From contig CAZWRV010000004.1 of NCBI GenBank assembly GCA_964636325.1, forward strand, positions 1 through 64,000: DNA of 64,000 nt. Direction: 5' to 3'. Each line of letters opens with the position of its first letter. The stretch's first letter is position 1. Positions 49,283 to 59,173 of this stretch are shown here, in pieces. A model generated the notes under the pieces. It saw nothing but the letters and a program-made list of their open reading frames with translations, was not told the DNA's origin and did not search any database. A program made the translations under genes and the position numbers. This stretch comes from CAZWRV01 sp964636325 (GTDB lineage: Bacteria; Verrucomicrobiota; Lentisphaeria; Victivallales; GWF2-50-93).

Positions 49283-52276
49283 ATGGGATGCAGCCGTTGT
49301 ACAACCGTAATTTCCAGGAGGATTTCCATGTCTTTCGTCGCGGCGGCGGATTTGTGTCTGGCGTCGACCGGCATGGCCGGGGAGAGCGAGTCCTTCCGAA
49401 TGCTTGATGACGGCGGGGGTGAGCTGCAGTGGTCCTGTGCGCAGGGGGCCGTTGAGAAGTTCGCGGACCATGAATCCGGTCGGCAAGGCGTCGCGGTCGA
49501 AGTGAAGGAGCCGATGGATGTGGAGCTGCGCTGGGACGCTTTCGAGAAGAACGGCGTGGATCTGTCACAGTACGATCTGATAGCATTCGACTACAAGGTG
49601 ACCGGGCACACGCGCTGCGTTGACCTGGTGATCCGGCAGTATCCGCTGAACGTCGGACGGCGGGGCAACTATTACCCAATCGACGAGGCGGATCCCCACG
49701 GCGCATGGGCCACGAAATTCGTCCCGCTGGAAGGTCCGGAAAACCTCAGCTTGCAGCTGGAGGAGTTCGACGTAAATAAGCGGGAGTTCTATTTTCGGAT
49801 GGTGGTCGATCCCTCCACCGAGCCCACCCGCCTCTGCATCGCCAACCTTCGAGTGATGAAAAACCAGATGGGCGTTCGTCCAATCACATTCGGTGATTTC
49901 TTCCGCGACACCGAGGGAGGTGTCACATACCAGTACCGCATCCTCGTCACCAACGGGGAAAGCCGGCCGATCCGCGTGCGGATAGAAGCTGACTCCTCGG
50001 GCATCCAAAAATACAAGGTCCGCCTGGGGCTGGACCGCCTGACCATACGACCCGGGGAGACGCAGTCCTTCACTGTTTCAATCGAAATCCCGGCCGGTGT
50101 CATGGCCCAGACAGAACCGTTCACGTCGGAGGAGCTTACTATATGGGTGAATTCCGACGACTGTCCCGGGCTGCGGCTGCCGACGCGCCTCATCGCCACC
50201 GTTCCGCCACCCCGTTTCGAGCATCCGTCCCTCCTCGGCACGGGCGAGCAGATTACGGGTTTGGCGAAGAAGTTGGAGCGTTTTCCCGAGCTGAAGCCGG
50301 TCTGGGAGGATATCCTGAAGAACGCGGAGGCGGCCGTCCAGCAGAGCACCCCTGTTCCCGACTACAACGGGATGGGGCAGACCAACTGCTATGTGGATCA
50401 GGAGCGTCTGACACCTATTCAGCGGAAGGGCGTACCGTTCCGGGAATATGTCTGCACCAAGTGCGGCAGGGTCTATCATGGCGCCCGCTTCGACAGCGGG
50501 TTTTCCGGTGCCGGCGGCTGGGAGGGGATCCATCAGAAGCTGGGCTGGGAGGTTCTCCAGTGCGCGTTCGCGTACCGCGTTACCGGCGCCGAGCGTTTCG
50601 GGCAGCGGGTGGCGTCGATCCTGCGCGGGTACACGGAGAAGTATCCAACCTACGAGATGATTTTCCCTAACGACTACTATGTCCCACTGGAAAGCCCTTC
50701 GCCATCCTCGCGGCGGATGGGATACACTTTTTTGGAGCACACCTGGCTCGAGTATCTCAGCATGGCATATGATCTGGTCTGCGAGGACGACAGGGTCTTG
50801 AGGCAGGAGGAGCGGACGGCCTTCCGCGAGCAGGTGCTCTGGCCCTCGGCCCAGAAGATCACCGAGATGGAGATCGGGTTGAACAACCAGCAGATGTTCA
50901 TCTCCAAGGCGGAGATCTGCTCCGGCTACGCCCTGGAGTATCCGCCGCTTGTCTACTACGGCATCCACGAACGGCGCGGGCTGCTGCCGAACCTGAAGAT
51001 GAATCTGCTGGCGGACGGCACGTGGACCGAGTCGATGAACTACAACAACCTCGTCATCGGCATGCTGGTCGACGCGCTTCCGCTCATGAAGCGGGCCGGC
51101 GTGGACGGCTACACTCCCGAGGTCCGACGTTTCTTCAGCGATCCGCCCAAGATGGCCAGCCCCCTCGGCTTCCAGCCGAACTTCGGGGACGGCCCGGGCG
51201 TGGCGCTGAAGGCCTGGGGCGGTCATGCCCTGCTCCCGTGGATGGACACGAAGGATGCTACCATTGGCGCGGTGCTGGCCAGGTACGGCGGACAGCCGCT
51301 CGTCCGCTGGCGGCAGATGTTTTATCTGCTGGCCTACGATGGGCCGCCGCCGGCCCGGAAGGAGCCGCAGGAAAAACTTGGCTGCACGGATTTTCCGGAT
51401 GCCGGCTACCTGTTCCTGCGCAACGCGGCGGAGGATCTCTGGTTCGGCATGGCCTACGGGCGCCACCAGGGCCATGGCCACTACGACCGCCTTGGGTTCG
51501 AGCTTGTTGGGCAGGGAGCCTTGCAGGCGGTGGACAACGGCGGCGGCTATGACAAGGATCACGTCTTCGACGTCAGCGCGCTGGCGCACAACACGGTGCT
51601 GGTGGACATGCGGAACCACCGTCCAGGCAGCGGACGGAAGCTTTTCTGGGATACGTCGGGGCCGGTGAAGCTGGCGTCGGTGGGGAGCCGTGAGCTGGCG
51701 GGCGGGGTTTGGATGGAGCGGAACATCGCCTTGTTCGATGGCGCGGTGCTACTGGTGGACGGTCTGCAGTCCAATGACGAACACACCTACGATTGGACAT
51801 ATCACAACATCGGAAGCATCGCATCCGGGCCGAAAATGGTGCCGGCGCCGCCGCTGGCCCCGGACGGCATATACCGTTACCTCAAGGATCCGGTCTCGGC
51901 TCAGCTTGGCGAAACGTGGTCGGTGGAGTTCCGCCAGGGCAAGGGGCCGGGGGAAGAGGAGGGAACGGGCCTGTGCCTGACCCAGGCGGGCGCGCCCGGC
52001 ACGACGATCTTCGCGGTCAAGGCCACCCGGGGCTGGGGGCGCAACATCTCAGCCGCCACGCTGCTGGCCCGGCGCAAGTGCACGAGCACCTGCTATGTCA
52101 CCCTTCTCGAGCCGCTGGCCAAAAGCGCCGCCGCCAGATACCGGCTGGCCGGAGTGTCGGAGAAAGACGGCCAGGCGGTGGTGGAAGTCGCGTGCGGCCA
52201 GACGGTCTGGAAGGTTTCAGCCCGGCTGGGCTCGGACGTCAAGGACAAGCTGTCATGCGCGGTACAAGCCCCATAA
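49283..52276 (+). CDS. heparinase II/III-like polysaccharide lyase
   Basis: A 997-residue protein. Residues 1-320 are beta-rich, probably carbohydrate-binding (ELRWDAFEKNGVDLSQYDLI). A middle alpha/alpha barrel (about 330-690) contains YVCTKCGRVYHG, LGLNNQQMF-like EIGLNNQQMFISK and DGTWTESMNYN with Tyr/Asn/His candidates. The heparinase II/III C-terminal domain begins near 700 with GRHQGHGHYDRLGFEL and AVDNGGGYDKD. Expected activity: lyase on an acidic polysaccharide (uronate-containing glycan). Two starts are possible: 49283, which gives a signal-like SRRIS N-terminus, or 49328, which has AGGAGG at ideal spacing. It is preceded by its own LacI-type operator. Confidence 0.85.
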   Translation: MGCSRCTTVISRRISMSFVAAADLCLASTGMAGESESFRMLDDGGGELQWSCAQGAVEKFADHESGRQGVAVEVKEPMDVELRWDAFEKNGVDLSQYDLIAFDYKVTGHTRCVDLVIRQYPLNVGRRGNYYPIDEADPHGAWATKFVPLEGPENLSLQLEEFDVNKREFYFRMVVDPSTEPTRLCIANLRVMKNQMGVRPITFGDFFRDTEGGVTYQYRILVTNGESRPIRVRIEADSSGIQKYKVRLGLDRLTIRPGETQSFTVSIEIPAGVMAQTEPFTSEELTIWVNSDDCPGLRLPTRLIATVPPPRFEHPSLLGTGEQITGLAKKLERFPELKPVWEDILKNAEAAVQQSTPVPDYNGMGQTNCYVDQERLTPIQRKGVPFREYVCTKCGRVYHGARFDSGFSGAGGWEGIHQKLGWEVLQCAFAYRVTGAERFGQRVASILRGYTEKYPTYEMIFPNDYYVPLESPSPSSRRMGYTFLEHTWLEYLSMAYDLVCEDDRVLRQEERTAFREQVLWPSAQKITEMEIGLNNQQMFISKAEICSGYALEYPPLVYYGIHERRGLLPNLKMNLLADGTWTESMNYNNLVIGMLVDALPLMKRAGVDGYTPEVRRFFSDPPKMASPLGFQPNFGDGPGVALKAWGGHALLPWMDTKDATIGAVLARYGGQPLVRWRQMFYLLAYDGPPPARKEPQEKLGCTDFPDAGYLFLRNAAEDLWFGMAYGRHQGHGHYDRLGFELVGQGALQAVDNGGGYDKDHVFDVSALAHNTVLVDMRNHRPGSGRKLFWDTSGPVKLASVGSRELAGGVWMERNIALFDGAVLLVDGLQSNDEHTYDWTYHNIGSIASGPKMVPAPPLAPDGIYRYLKDPVSAQLGETWSVEFRQGKGPGEEEGTGLCLTQAGAPGTTIFAVKATRGWGRNISAATLLARRKCTSTCYVTLLEPLAKSAAARYRLAGVSEKDGQAVVEVACGQTVWKVSARLGSDVKDKLSCAVQAP

Positions 52277-52569
52277 GCAATGGCTCGGGCTAATTGAAAT
52301 CCACAGAGGCCGCAGATAATAAAGACGGGGGGATGTAATTCATTAATAGTTAAAGGATTTCTCTTAGTCTTCCGACAATTGTCAATGTCCATTCATATTC
52401 GACAGCTTCAAGGATGATTGAAAAATTACTGTTTTGGAGTACACAGAGCGGATAGATACGTATTCACTTACTCCTGCAATAATTAGATTTTTCTCCGTCT
52501 GTGGTTAATCCTTTAAAAGACAGAGGTAGATCCCATAAGAGAAAGATACAAAATTCTTCATTCCGCCGC
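52277..52569. other. intergenic leader region with long-range inverted repeat
   Basis: No gene is seen. TTAAAGGATT (52350-52359) and AATCCTTTAA (52507-52516) form a 10-bp inverted repeat 147 bp apart. CCGCC/GGCGG at 52563-52579 makes a small hairpin over the -35 box of the next promoter. CACAGAGG-like phrases typical of PVC intergenic DNA are present. Confidence 0.4.
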
Positions 52570-52616
52570 TTGCAGGCGGGAGATCGAAGTTTATACTTCT
52601 ACTAAAGCGATTTAGT
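52570..52616 (+). promoter_or_regulatory. promoter with LacI-type operator before the prepilin-glycosidase operon
   Basis: TTGCAG (52570-52575), 16-bp spacer, TATACT (52592-52597), then ACTAAAGCGATTTAGT (52601-52616). The core CTAAA begins 5 nt after the -10 box, exactly as at 49231. This marks the prepilin-like gene and the genes after it as members of the same LacI regulon as the heparinase-like lyase. Confidence 0.78.
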
Positions 52617-52657
52617 CATACGATTAGGAAGGGATGTTCAACACGGAGGGTCTCAAC

Positions 52658-53536
52658 ATGAAGACGAGATGTGGGAACAGCCTGTCTCGCAGCGGTATTA
52701 TCACTCTGACCGAGCTGCCCGCAGCGAGCCGGGGGAAGACGAAGTTTTCCACCCCTATCTATCTGCTCGCTTTCCGGGACGTCTTGTCGCGCCGTGGCTT
52801 CTTTGCGAAGGTGGAAGTTCAAAGGGCGAAGCGCTCTGCACTGTTCACACTGATCGAGCTTCTGGTGGTGATTGCGATAATAGCAATCCTTGCAAGCCTT
52901 CTCATGCCGTCGCTCAAGAAGGCGAGGGATTCCGCTAAGGCATCCCTTTGCGTGAACAACCTGAAGCAGATAGGCTACGGCTGCGTAAACTATTCGTCGG
53001 ACAGCGGCGGCATCATCCCGAAAGTGATGAGCGATGACGGAACCGGGCAGCCGGGCAGTTTCGGGTACTGGAAACTGGATCTGTGGAACAATCAATATAT
53101 AACGAAGCAAGAGACCTTTGAATGCCCGACTGTTGGAATTTATACGGACACGCAATGGGATGCCTACGGGTGGACGACATGGTGGTATGGCAACCAGTAC
53201 ATGATGAACGGTCTGGCTGTATGGAGGGAGACTCCGCCCGGTCAGGCCGCCCGCGCCCCCGAGATATGGACCGACTGGAAGTGCGTTCTAAGGTATGAGG
53301 AGGCCAGGAGCCCCGCGTCAAAGTTTTTATTGACAGACAACCATATTCTCAACGATATTGCTGGAGGCGCGGGTTGTTATCACCCATATTATTTGAACGG
53401 GGAATACCTGGGATACAGGCATAACAGAGGCGTAAACGTCCTGTATTTCGACAGCCATGTCAACTGGTGGAAGAACAATCTGCCGTATGACGGGCATTAT
53501 TGCGTCGAGGAAAAGGACTGGCGGGCAGACTATTAA
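52658..53536 (+). CDS. prepilin-like protein with H-x9-D motif, LacI-controlled
   Basis: A 292-residue protein. An unusually long leader of about 62 residues precedes FTLIELLVVIAIIAILASLL; the residue before Phe is Leu, not the usual Gly. After the helix come KKARDSAKASLCVNNLKQIG and a C-terminal domain with RHNRGVNVLYFDSHVNWW, the H-x9-DG-type end motif (here DS). Start at 52658 is chosen because GGAGGG lies 7 nt upstream, whereas the ATG at 52634 is too close to its own GGAAGGG. It is the first gene of an operon with glycosidases. Confidence 0.87.
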   Translation: MKTRCGNSLSRSGIITLTELPAASRGKTKFSTPIYLLAFRDVLSRRGFFAKVEVQRAKRSALFTLIELLVVIAIIAILASLLMPSLKKARDSAKASLCVNNLKQIGYGCVNYSSDSGGIIPKVMSDDGTGQPGSFGYWKLDLWNNQYITKQETFECPTVGIYTDTQWDAYGWTTWWYGNQYMMNGLAVWRETPPGQAARAPEIWTDWKCVLRYEEARSPASKFLLTDNHILNDIAGGAGCYHPYYLNGEYLGYRHNRGVNVLYFDSHVNWWKNNLPYDGHYCVEEKDWRADY

Positions 53537-53564
53537 TTCGGACTGAAACATTGGAGGAAATCAG

Positions 53565-55085
53565 ATGCCGTTGCCAAAGCATGAACTGCGTTATCCGGGG
53601 ACACGGTGGTGTATTATCAGCCCTTGGACTGACGGCCTGGGGAAATTCGCGGTAATCGAGCTGCAGCGGATCGTCCAGCAACGACTGCAGTATGTCCTGC
53701 CGCTTCACGTCAGCGCTGACAAGAGCGTCATCAAGGACAATCACCTCATCATAGTTGGAACGGCGGAGGGAAATCATCTCATCCAGGAATTGGTCAAAAT
53801 AAAATCCATAGATATCCCCAAGAAGAAGGAAGCATATGCTGTCACATGCCGGCCATCACCGTGGGGCTCCGGGAAAAAAATGCTCGTCGTCGCCGGCAGC
53901 GATGCGCCGGGAGTCTTATACGGCGTCATGGATCTCTGCGGCAGGCTCCAGGACAACTCAACGATATTAGGTGGGATTCTCTCCACCGAGGCACCATACA
54001 GGCTGCGTGAAGATTTCGACGGCATGCCGGAATTCTCGTTATGCGGCCATCCCCTCATCGCAAACCGCGGCATCTGGACATGGGGTTATGTCATCTACGA
54101 CTACCGCCGCTTCTTCGACAACATGGCACGTCTGCGCATGAACATGATCACGATATGGAACGATGTTCCTCCTGTGAATTCCCCGGAGGTGATTGAATAT
54201 GCGCATTCGAGAAACATAAAAGTGGTCTTCGGATTTCCATGGGGATGGGGATACGAAGGGCTCGATCTTGCCAAGGCCGAAGACCGTAGGGCAATTCTCG
54301 ACTCCGTCCTGAAAGACTACCGGGATCACTACGCTCATTTGAACATAGACGGGATCTACTTCCAAACCCTGACCGAGCACAAGAACACCCATATCCGGGG
54401 GAGGTCGGTCGCCGCCTGGTGCTGCGAGCTTGTCAACGAGATAGCTGAAAAGCTTTATGCGATAAAGCCGGATCTCCATCTGCAATTCGGCCTCCATGCC
54501 ACTTCCATTGGGGGTAATTATGCGGATTTGAAAGTTCTTGATCCTCGCGTCGTCATCACCTGGGAAGATGCGGGAGTTCTTCCCTTCTCCTACGATCCTG
54601 TCACATTCTACGACGACGCGGAAGGTCCCCGTCTCGCCGGCAGGCTCAAAGAACTGGACACTCCTTCCAAGACGTTGGAATATGCGAAGAAGCTTGCGAC
54701 TTTCAGGAAAGGGGCCTGGTTTGCAATGGTTCCCAAAGGGTTGATTTTCCTCAGATGGGGCGACGAATTCGAACATCATGGCCCATTCATACTGGGGGAA
54801 AGGGATTCTAATTTCATCCGCAGACGCCTAGCCGAACGCCAACCGCGATGGGACAGGATGAACTCGTTATGGCTTAAGAATTATACTCTCATGGCAAAAT
54901 TCTACAGGGGGATCCTCGGATGCAATCCGCCGGGAATGATCGTCACCGGCCTGCTGGAGGACGGCCTCCTCGAAGAAAAAATCCAGCTATCCGCCTCATT
55001 ATTCGCGCAGATCATATGGAACCCGCAGCGAGACGATCTGGATCTGCTGCAGCATGCAATGAGCCCTTATTATCTGGGCGGTTGA
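53565..55085 (+). CDS. GH20/GH67-like glycosidase with N-terminal alpha/beta domain
   Basis: A 506-residue protein. Residues 1-130 match the non-catalytic alpha/beta domain in front of GH20 and GH67 barrels (IELQRIVQQRLQYVLPLHVS, NHLIIVGTAEGN, LVVAGSDAPGVLYGVMDLCG). The barrel begins at RGIWTWGYVIYDYRRFFDNM with MNMITIWNDVPPVN and HLNIDGIYFQTLTEH (candidate catalytic acid region). Hexosaminidase or glucuronidase activity is possible; the exact family is not resolved. It begins 28 bp after the prepilin-like gene and 46 bp before the next glycosidase, in one operon. Confidence 0.72.
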   Translation: MPLPKHELRYPGTRWCIISPWTDGLGKFAVIELQRIVQQRLQYVLPLHVSADKSVIKDNHLIIVGTAEGNHLIQELVKIKSIDIPKKKEAYAVTCRPSPWGSGKKMLVVAGSDAPGVLYGVMDLCGRLQDNSTILGGILSTEAPYRLREDFDGMPEFSLCGHPLIANRGIWTWGYVIYDYRRFFDNMARLRMNMITIWNDVPPVNSPEVIEYAHSRNIKVVFGFPWGWGYEGLDLAKAEDRRAILDSVLKDYRDHYAHLNIDGIYFQTLTEHKNTHIRGRSVAAWCCELVNEIAEKLYAIKPDLHLQFGLHATSIGGNYADLKVLDPRVVITWEDAGVLPFSYDPVTFYDDAEGPRLAGRLKELDTPSKTLEYAKKLATFRKGAWFAMVPKGLIFLRWGDEFEHHGPFILGERDSNFIRRRLAERQPRWDRMNSLWLKNYTLMAKFYRGILGCNPPGMIVTGLLEDGLLEEKIQLSASLFAQIIWNPQRDDLDLLQHAMSPYYLGG

Positions 55086-55131
55086 CAGGGATGCAGAATT
55101 CGATTGTAGACAAATTAACGGGAGGAAAGGT

Positions 55132-58100
55132 ATGGCTACGACCATAAGCACGCTAGGATTTGGCTTGCTGGCGGCGGCAAGCACCGCAGCTGCGGCACTG
55201 GGGATCGAAAACCCGGACTCCGCCAAGCCTCTGGAAATTCCTTTCTTTGAAAAGGCACCGGCGCTCGACGGGAAATTGTCCGACGACGCCTGGGCGAAGG
55301 CCGCATTGATCTCCGGGTTCCGCAAATATGGATCAGGGGATGTTCCGGAGAAGAACACGAAGGTCCGGCTGGGGTATGACACCCAGAACCTCTACATCGC
55401 GGTTGAGTGTTCGCATCCGGCCCAGAGCGCGCTGAAGGCGATTGTGAACCAGGAGTTCGTGGACGCCCCCGTATTCGGGGACGACTGCGTGGAGCTGTTT
55501 TTCGCAGGCGGCGAGAAGTCTCCGGCATACCATCTTGCCGCCACTTCGCGCTGTGTCCGCTGGGACGCGCTTGAAGACAAGCCCGAGCTGTGGGACGGAC
55601 GATGGGAGGTGGCCTGTTCAAGGGGCGAGGATTGCTGGATTGCGGAATTCAAAATTCCTTTTCTTGAGCTTCCCTCCCGGGGAAATCCCTGCGGGACGCC
55701 CGCGGCCGGATCAACATGGTGGATGAATTTCGCGAGGAACGCGGCGGAAAAAACTGAGTGGACCCAGTGGTCGTTCTCCAAGAACGGCGGTTTTGCTGAC
55801 CGCAGCTGTTTCCGTCCTGTCGTCTTCGGGCCGAGGCCCAAGCCGTTCGACATCGATGTCAGAATCGCCGGCCAGGGGCTCATGTCGATCGGAAGCAGCG
55901 AGCTCGTGGTCGAGGCGGGCAATATCACGGTGTCGCCGGTGGAGTTCACCTGCAGCCTTTCTCGGAAGACCGCCGAAGGGTGGAAGTCGGAAATCATTTT
56001 CCTGCAGCGCCCCCAGCAGGACGCCCAGAGCCTGAAGCTAAATATCCCTTATAAGATAACCCGGGGCGGAGAATACCGTCTTTCACTTGAGACAAAAACA
56101 CCGAAGGTGCAGATCCCTCTGAATGTGTGGACGAGCGCGTTTGAGGTGGTGGATCTCGCCGGGCCTCTCGCTCGCCTGTCTGAAATAGCCGGCCATTGCC
56201 GCCGCCTTGCCTCCGGACTGAATGATTCCCCTGTCCGCAAGGAAGGAGAAAATGCGTTGGAGGGCTTGGAAAAGGGGCTTAAGCTGATACAGGCAGGCGC
56301 CGCGGACGAAAAAACCCTGACCGCGGAGATTTGGGCGGAACTCCGGAGGAAGGCCTCGGAATCCGTGGCAGCCGGAGACAAGCTTGAAAGGCGGCTGCAG
56401 AAGCAGGCATGGATGGAGGAGATAAGCGCCGTTTATCCCAACGCCGAATTCTGTATTGGGATCACAACCCCGTTCGAACAGATCTTCCGCGAGGATTTGT
56501 TCTCCGGCAAAATCAACCAGGGCCTTCGCCTCCAGTCCGCCCGCAACGAGATGGAAGACGCGCAGGTTGTCCTGATCCCGCTGGTGGACGATGATCTTTC
56601 CGATGTCCTCGTCGGGATGTCCGACATGAAGCTGGACGGCGGCGACGCGGTTCTGCCTTCGAAGCAATGGTGGATCGGGGCGGTGGGCTACATCGAGCGC
56701 CCTCGTCCGGCGAACTGCGGAGAGGATTTCCGGGCGTTCTGGCCTGACGTCTTATTGCCTGCTGGCCCGATCAAGGTTGAGCCGGGCAGGCAGCAGCCGG
56801 TTTTCCTCCGGGTGACCGTCCCCGAAGGGCAGACGGCCGGAACATATCGCGGAACTCTTACCGTCCGCGGGAAGTCGACTGTCGAGAGCTTGCCTGTAGA
56901 GCTGGAGGTCTGGGATTTCGCCCTGCCAATGAATTCCTCGCTGCAGACGGACAGCTGGTTCACATTCAAGGACATATGCAGTTACTACAAGACCCCGGAG
57001 GTGACAATGGAGCAGTACGAGCGCATCCTCCGGGATTTCCAGGGCTACCGTATCTCCATGTACCCGATTGACTATTTCGCGCTAGGTCCGAAAATCAGGC
57101 TTTTCCGGGAGAAGGACAATTCTCTGACGGTCGACTTCACGGATTTTGACCCATATTTCGACATGGCGATCAAATATGGGGCGACTTCCATCAACCTCAA
57201 TCTCTCTTGCAGCAGCGGAATTTACACGATGTTCGCCGGGGGCTGGGGCTATGCGCATCTGAAGATCACCGATCGGGAGACCGGGAAGGTCTCACCGTAT
57301 CCCGCAGAGTGCCATTGGCCGCCGAAGCAAAACATGTTTGAAGATCCTGATTTCATCAGCTTCTGGAAGCAATACTGGAAGCACGCGAAGGAAAAGGGCT
57401 GGGACAAGGTCGCGTATGTGGAGGATGTCGACGAACCTGGAAGCGGGGACCGCAAAAAATTCCTGCTGGAAAGCCACGCCTTTTTCCGCAAGAACTGTCC
57501 CGGCCTTCCGCTCCTGTCGTTCGGCACCACGCCCTCCGGCTTCAAAGATTCCATCGGGCTGATCGACTGGTGGGCACCGTTACTGCGCGTCTACGGGGAG
57601 GACGCCGACACATACCGCGAGCGTCAGAGGAAGTTCGGAGAAAGGGTGTGGGTCTACACCTGCGGAGATTCCGGGAAGAACATGAAGGGGTATACTCCGG
57701 ACACATACATCCACACACCGCTAATCGACAAGAGAATAGTGCCGCTGATGTGCTGGAAGCTCGAGATCCAGGGGCTTTTCCAATTCACCTTCAACAGCTT
57801 CGGCGCCAATCCCGACCTGATTAAAAAGGGGGTGGAGAAGCAATGGGGACAGTACCCGATCCTCCACGCGCCGCCGACGGAATGCCAGTTCGGAATCGGA
57901 AACCTGGTCTGGCCGGGGCCGGAGCTCTGCCAGCTGCTGCCGTCACTCAGGCTTGAGATGAAACGCGACGGGATGGAGGACTACGAATATCTGGTTGTGC
58001 TGCGGGAAATGATGGAGAAGTTGAGAGCCGTGGACTCCCCGGAGGCCAAGACGCTCCGCGACGAGGCGGCCAAATATATGCAGGTTCCGGACGATCTGGT

Positions 58101-58206
58101 GACGGACGCTTATGTCTGGAGCCATGACCCCGGAAAACTGCTCGCCTGGAGGGCGGGGGTGGCCGGGCTGATTCTTAAACTGCGGAAATTCATGGGGAAT
58201 AAATGA
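55132..58206 (+). CDS. secreted CBM9-like plus GH123-like (DUF4091) glycosidase
   Basis: A 1024-residue protein with an alanine-rich signal-like N-terminus (GFGLLAAASTAAAALG). Residues about 35-240 form a CBM9-like sugar-binding domain (APALDGKLSDDAWAKAAL, VRLGYDTQNLYIAVECSHP, DDCVELFF). A linker and sandwich lead to a GH123/DUF4091 barrel (about 590-1000): WFTFKDICSYYKTPEVTMEQ, KVAYVEDVDEPGSGDR (candidate catalytic Asp-Glu) and the end motif LEMKRDGMEDYEYLVVL. GH123 enzymes act on N-acetylgalactosaminides. GGAGG precedes the ATG. It overlaps the next gene by 4 bp. Confidence 0.82.
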   Translation: MATTISTLGFGLLAAASTAAAALGIENPDSAKPLEIPFFEKAPALDGKLSDDAWAKAALISGFRKYGSGDVPEKNTKVRLGYDTQNLYIAVECSHPAQSALKAIVNQEFVDAPVFGDDCVELFFAGGEKSPAYHLAATSRCVRWDALEDKPELWDGRWEVACSRGEDCWIAEFKIPFLELPSRGNPCGTPAAGSTWWMNFARNAAEKTEWTQWSFSKNGGFADRSCFRPVVFGPRPKPFDIDVRIAGQGLMSIGSSELVVEAGNITVSPVEFTCSLSRKTAEGWKSEIIFLQRPQQDAQSLKLNIPYKITRGGEYRLSLETKTPKVQIPLNVWTSAFEVVDLAGPLARLSEIAGHCRRLASGLNDSPVRKEGENALEGLEKGLKLIQAGAADEKTLTAEIWAELRRKASESVAAGDKLERRLQKQAWMEEISAVYPNAEFCIGITTPFEQIFREDLFSGKINQGLRLQSARNEMEDAQVVLIPLVDDDLSDVLVGMSDMKLDGGDAVLPSKQWWIGAVGYIERPRPANCGEDFRAFWPDVLLPAGPIKVEPGRQQPVFLRVTVPEGQTAGTYRGTLTVRGKSTVESLPVELEVWDFALPMNSSLQTDSWFTFKDICSYYKTPEVTMEQYERILRDFQGYRISMYPIDYFALGPKIRLFREKDNSLTVDFTDFDPYFDMAIKYGATSINLNLSCSSGIYTMFAGGWGYAHLKITDRETGKVSPYPAECHWPPKQNMFEDPDFISFWKQYWKHAKEKGWDKVAYVEDVDEPGSGDRKKFLLESHAFFRKNCPGLPLLSFGTTPSGFKDSIGLIDWWAPLLRVYGEDADTYRERQRKFGERVWVYTCGDSGKNMKGYTPDTYIHTPLIDKRIVPLMCWKLEIQGLFQFTFNSFGANPDLIKKGVEKQWGQYPILHAPPTECQFGIGNLVWPGPELCQLLPSLRLEMKRDGMEDYEYLVVLREMMEKLRAVDSPEAKTLRDEAAKYMQVPDDLVTDAYVWSHDPGKLLAWRAGVAGLILKLRKFMGNK

Positions 58207-58952
58207 ATCCCTGCCCGATCATTCTTGCGGTTTCCCTGCTCTCCTGCAAGAGCGTATCGGTCGGCGCCACGACGCTTTTCGGCGCGGACTTTGAGCAGGA
58301 CCGCTCTTTGAAAGGGTGGGTGAGCGCGATCGACCCCGGTGTGACTCCGCCTGACACCGCGTTCGGGGTCGTAGCGAGCGAAGTGGTCGGCGACAGGATC
58401 AATTATTTCTACAGGGGGCTGAACAACAGCTTCGGAGTGTCCGCGGCATTGGGCCGGCCCTACAAGGTGAACGGGGAAACAGCCTCCATAGAAATAAGGC
58501 TGCGGGTGCGCTGCAATGGCGACGCCACTCCGGTGTCCGTGGATCTTTCCTCTCGGGAATCCCCCGCGTTCCCATTTCAGTTTTCCGCTGGCAAGGGATC
58601 GGGTTTCGGCGCCGGAGGCTACCAGCACGCGAATGAGGCGAACAAGCTTTACTTCTATAAAGACACTGGAGATCCGGTGGCATATGGGGAGAAAAAACCG
58701 TTTGTTCCGGACGAAAAAGGCTGGCACTCCTGGCGCCTGATCTACGACCGCACTGCCTCCACGCTGGCCCTGTTTGTCGACGATGCCGAGGAACCGGCCG
58801 TCGTCCAGAAAAATGTCGAACTTGAGGGTACGGTCTTCCGTTCCCTCTGGTTCATGGGCTCAGGTTCCGGCGTAGACTACGACGACATCGTCGTGAACGC
58901 GGCGGACAGGAAGGACGGCACGGGGCAGGACGGTGGCAGGAAAGCCGAGTGA
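58203..58952 (+). CDS. secreted concanavalin-like (LamG-type) protein
   Basis: A 249-residue protein with a signal sequence (PCPIILAVSLLSCKSVSVGA; Cys15 could act as a lipoprotein-like site but the lipobox is poor). The body is a jelly-roll like a laminin-G/GH16-type sandwich: LFGADFEQDRSLKGWVSA, SIEIRLRVRCNGDATP, KGWHSWRLIYDRTASTLALF and SGSGVDYDDIVVNA. It has no catalytic motif, so carbohydrate binding is likeliest. It is translationally coupled to the GH123-like gene. Confidence 0.7.
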   Translation: MNPCPIILAVSLLSCKSVSVGATTLFGADFEQDRSLKGWVSAIDPGVTPPDTAFGVVASEVVGDRINYFYRGLNNSFGVSAALGRPYKVNGETASIEIRLRVRCNGDATPVSVDLSSRESPAFPFQFSAGKGSGFGAGGYQHANEANKLYFYKDTGDPVAYGEKKPFVPDEKGWHSWRLIYDRTASTLALFVDDAEEPAVVQKNVELEGTVFRSLWFMGSGSGVDYDDIVVNAADRKDGTGQDGGRKAE

Positions 58953-58975
58953 AGGTGCTCAGCATAAGGCGGGCT

Positions 58976-59004
58976 GGGCCGGCAAACAAATAGAACATCC
59001 AACA
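58976..59004 (-). repeat. decayed, inverted copy of the GCGGGC/GCCCGC element
   Basis: ATAAGGCGGGCTGGGCC-GGC followed by CAAACAAATAGAACATCC is the reverse complement of the 5483-5531 element with several changes. It begins 23 bp after the LamG-type gene. Confidence 0.45.
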
Positions 59005-59173
59005 CTTAATGCCCAAACGGTGAAGTGAAATGAATATTTGGATATTGGAGATTCCGTGTTCGAATTGGATATTCATCTACAAACGTATAAAGCGTAGAAG
59101 TTTCAAATAAAGGTACTAAGTTTTTCCCCCGCGTGAAAAATGCGCCTGTCGGGGCGTTGTAGAGAAAGTGAAA

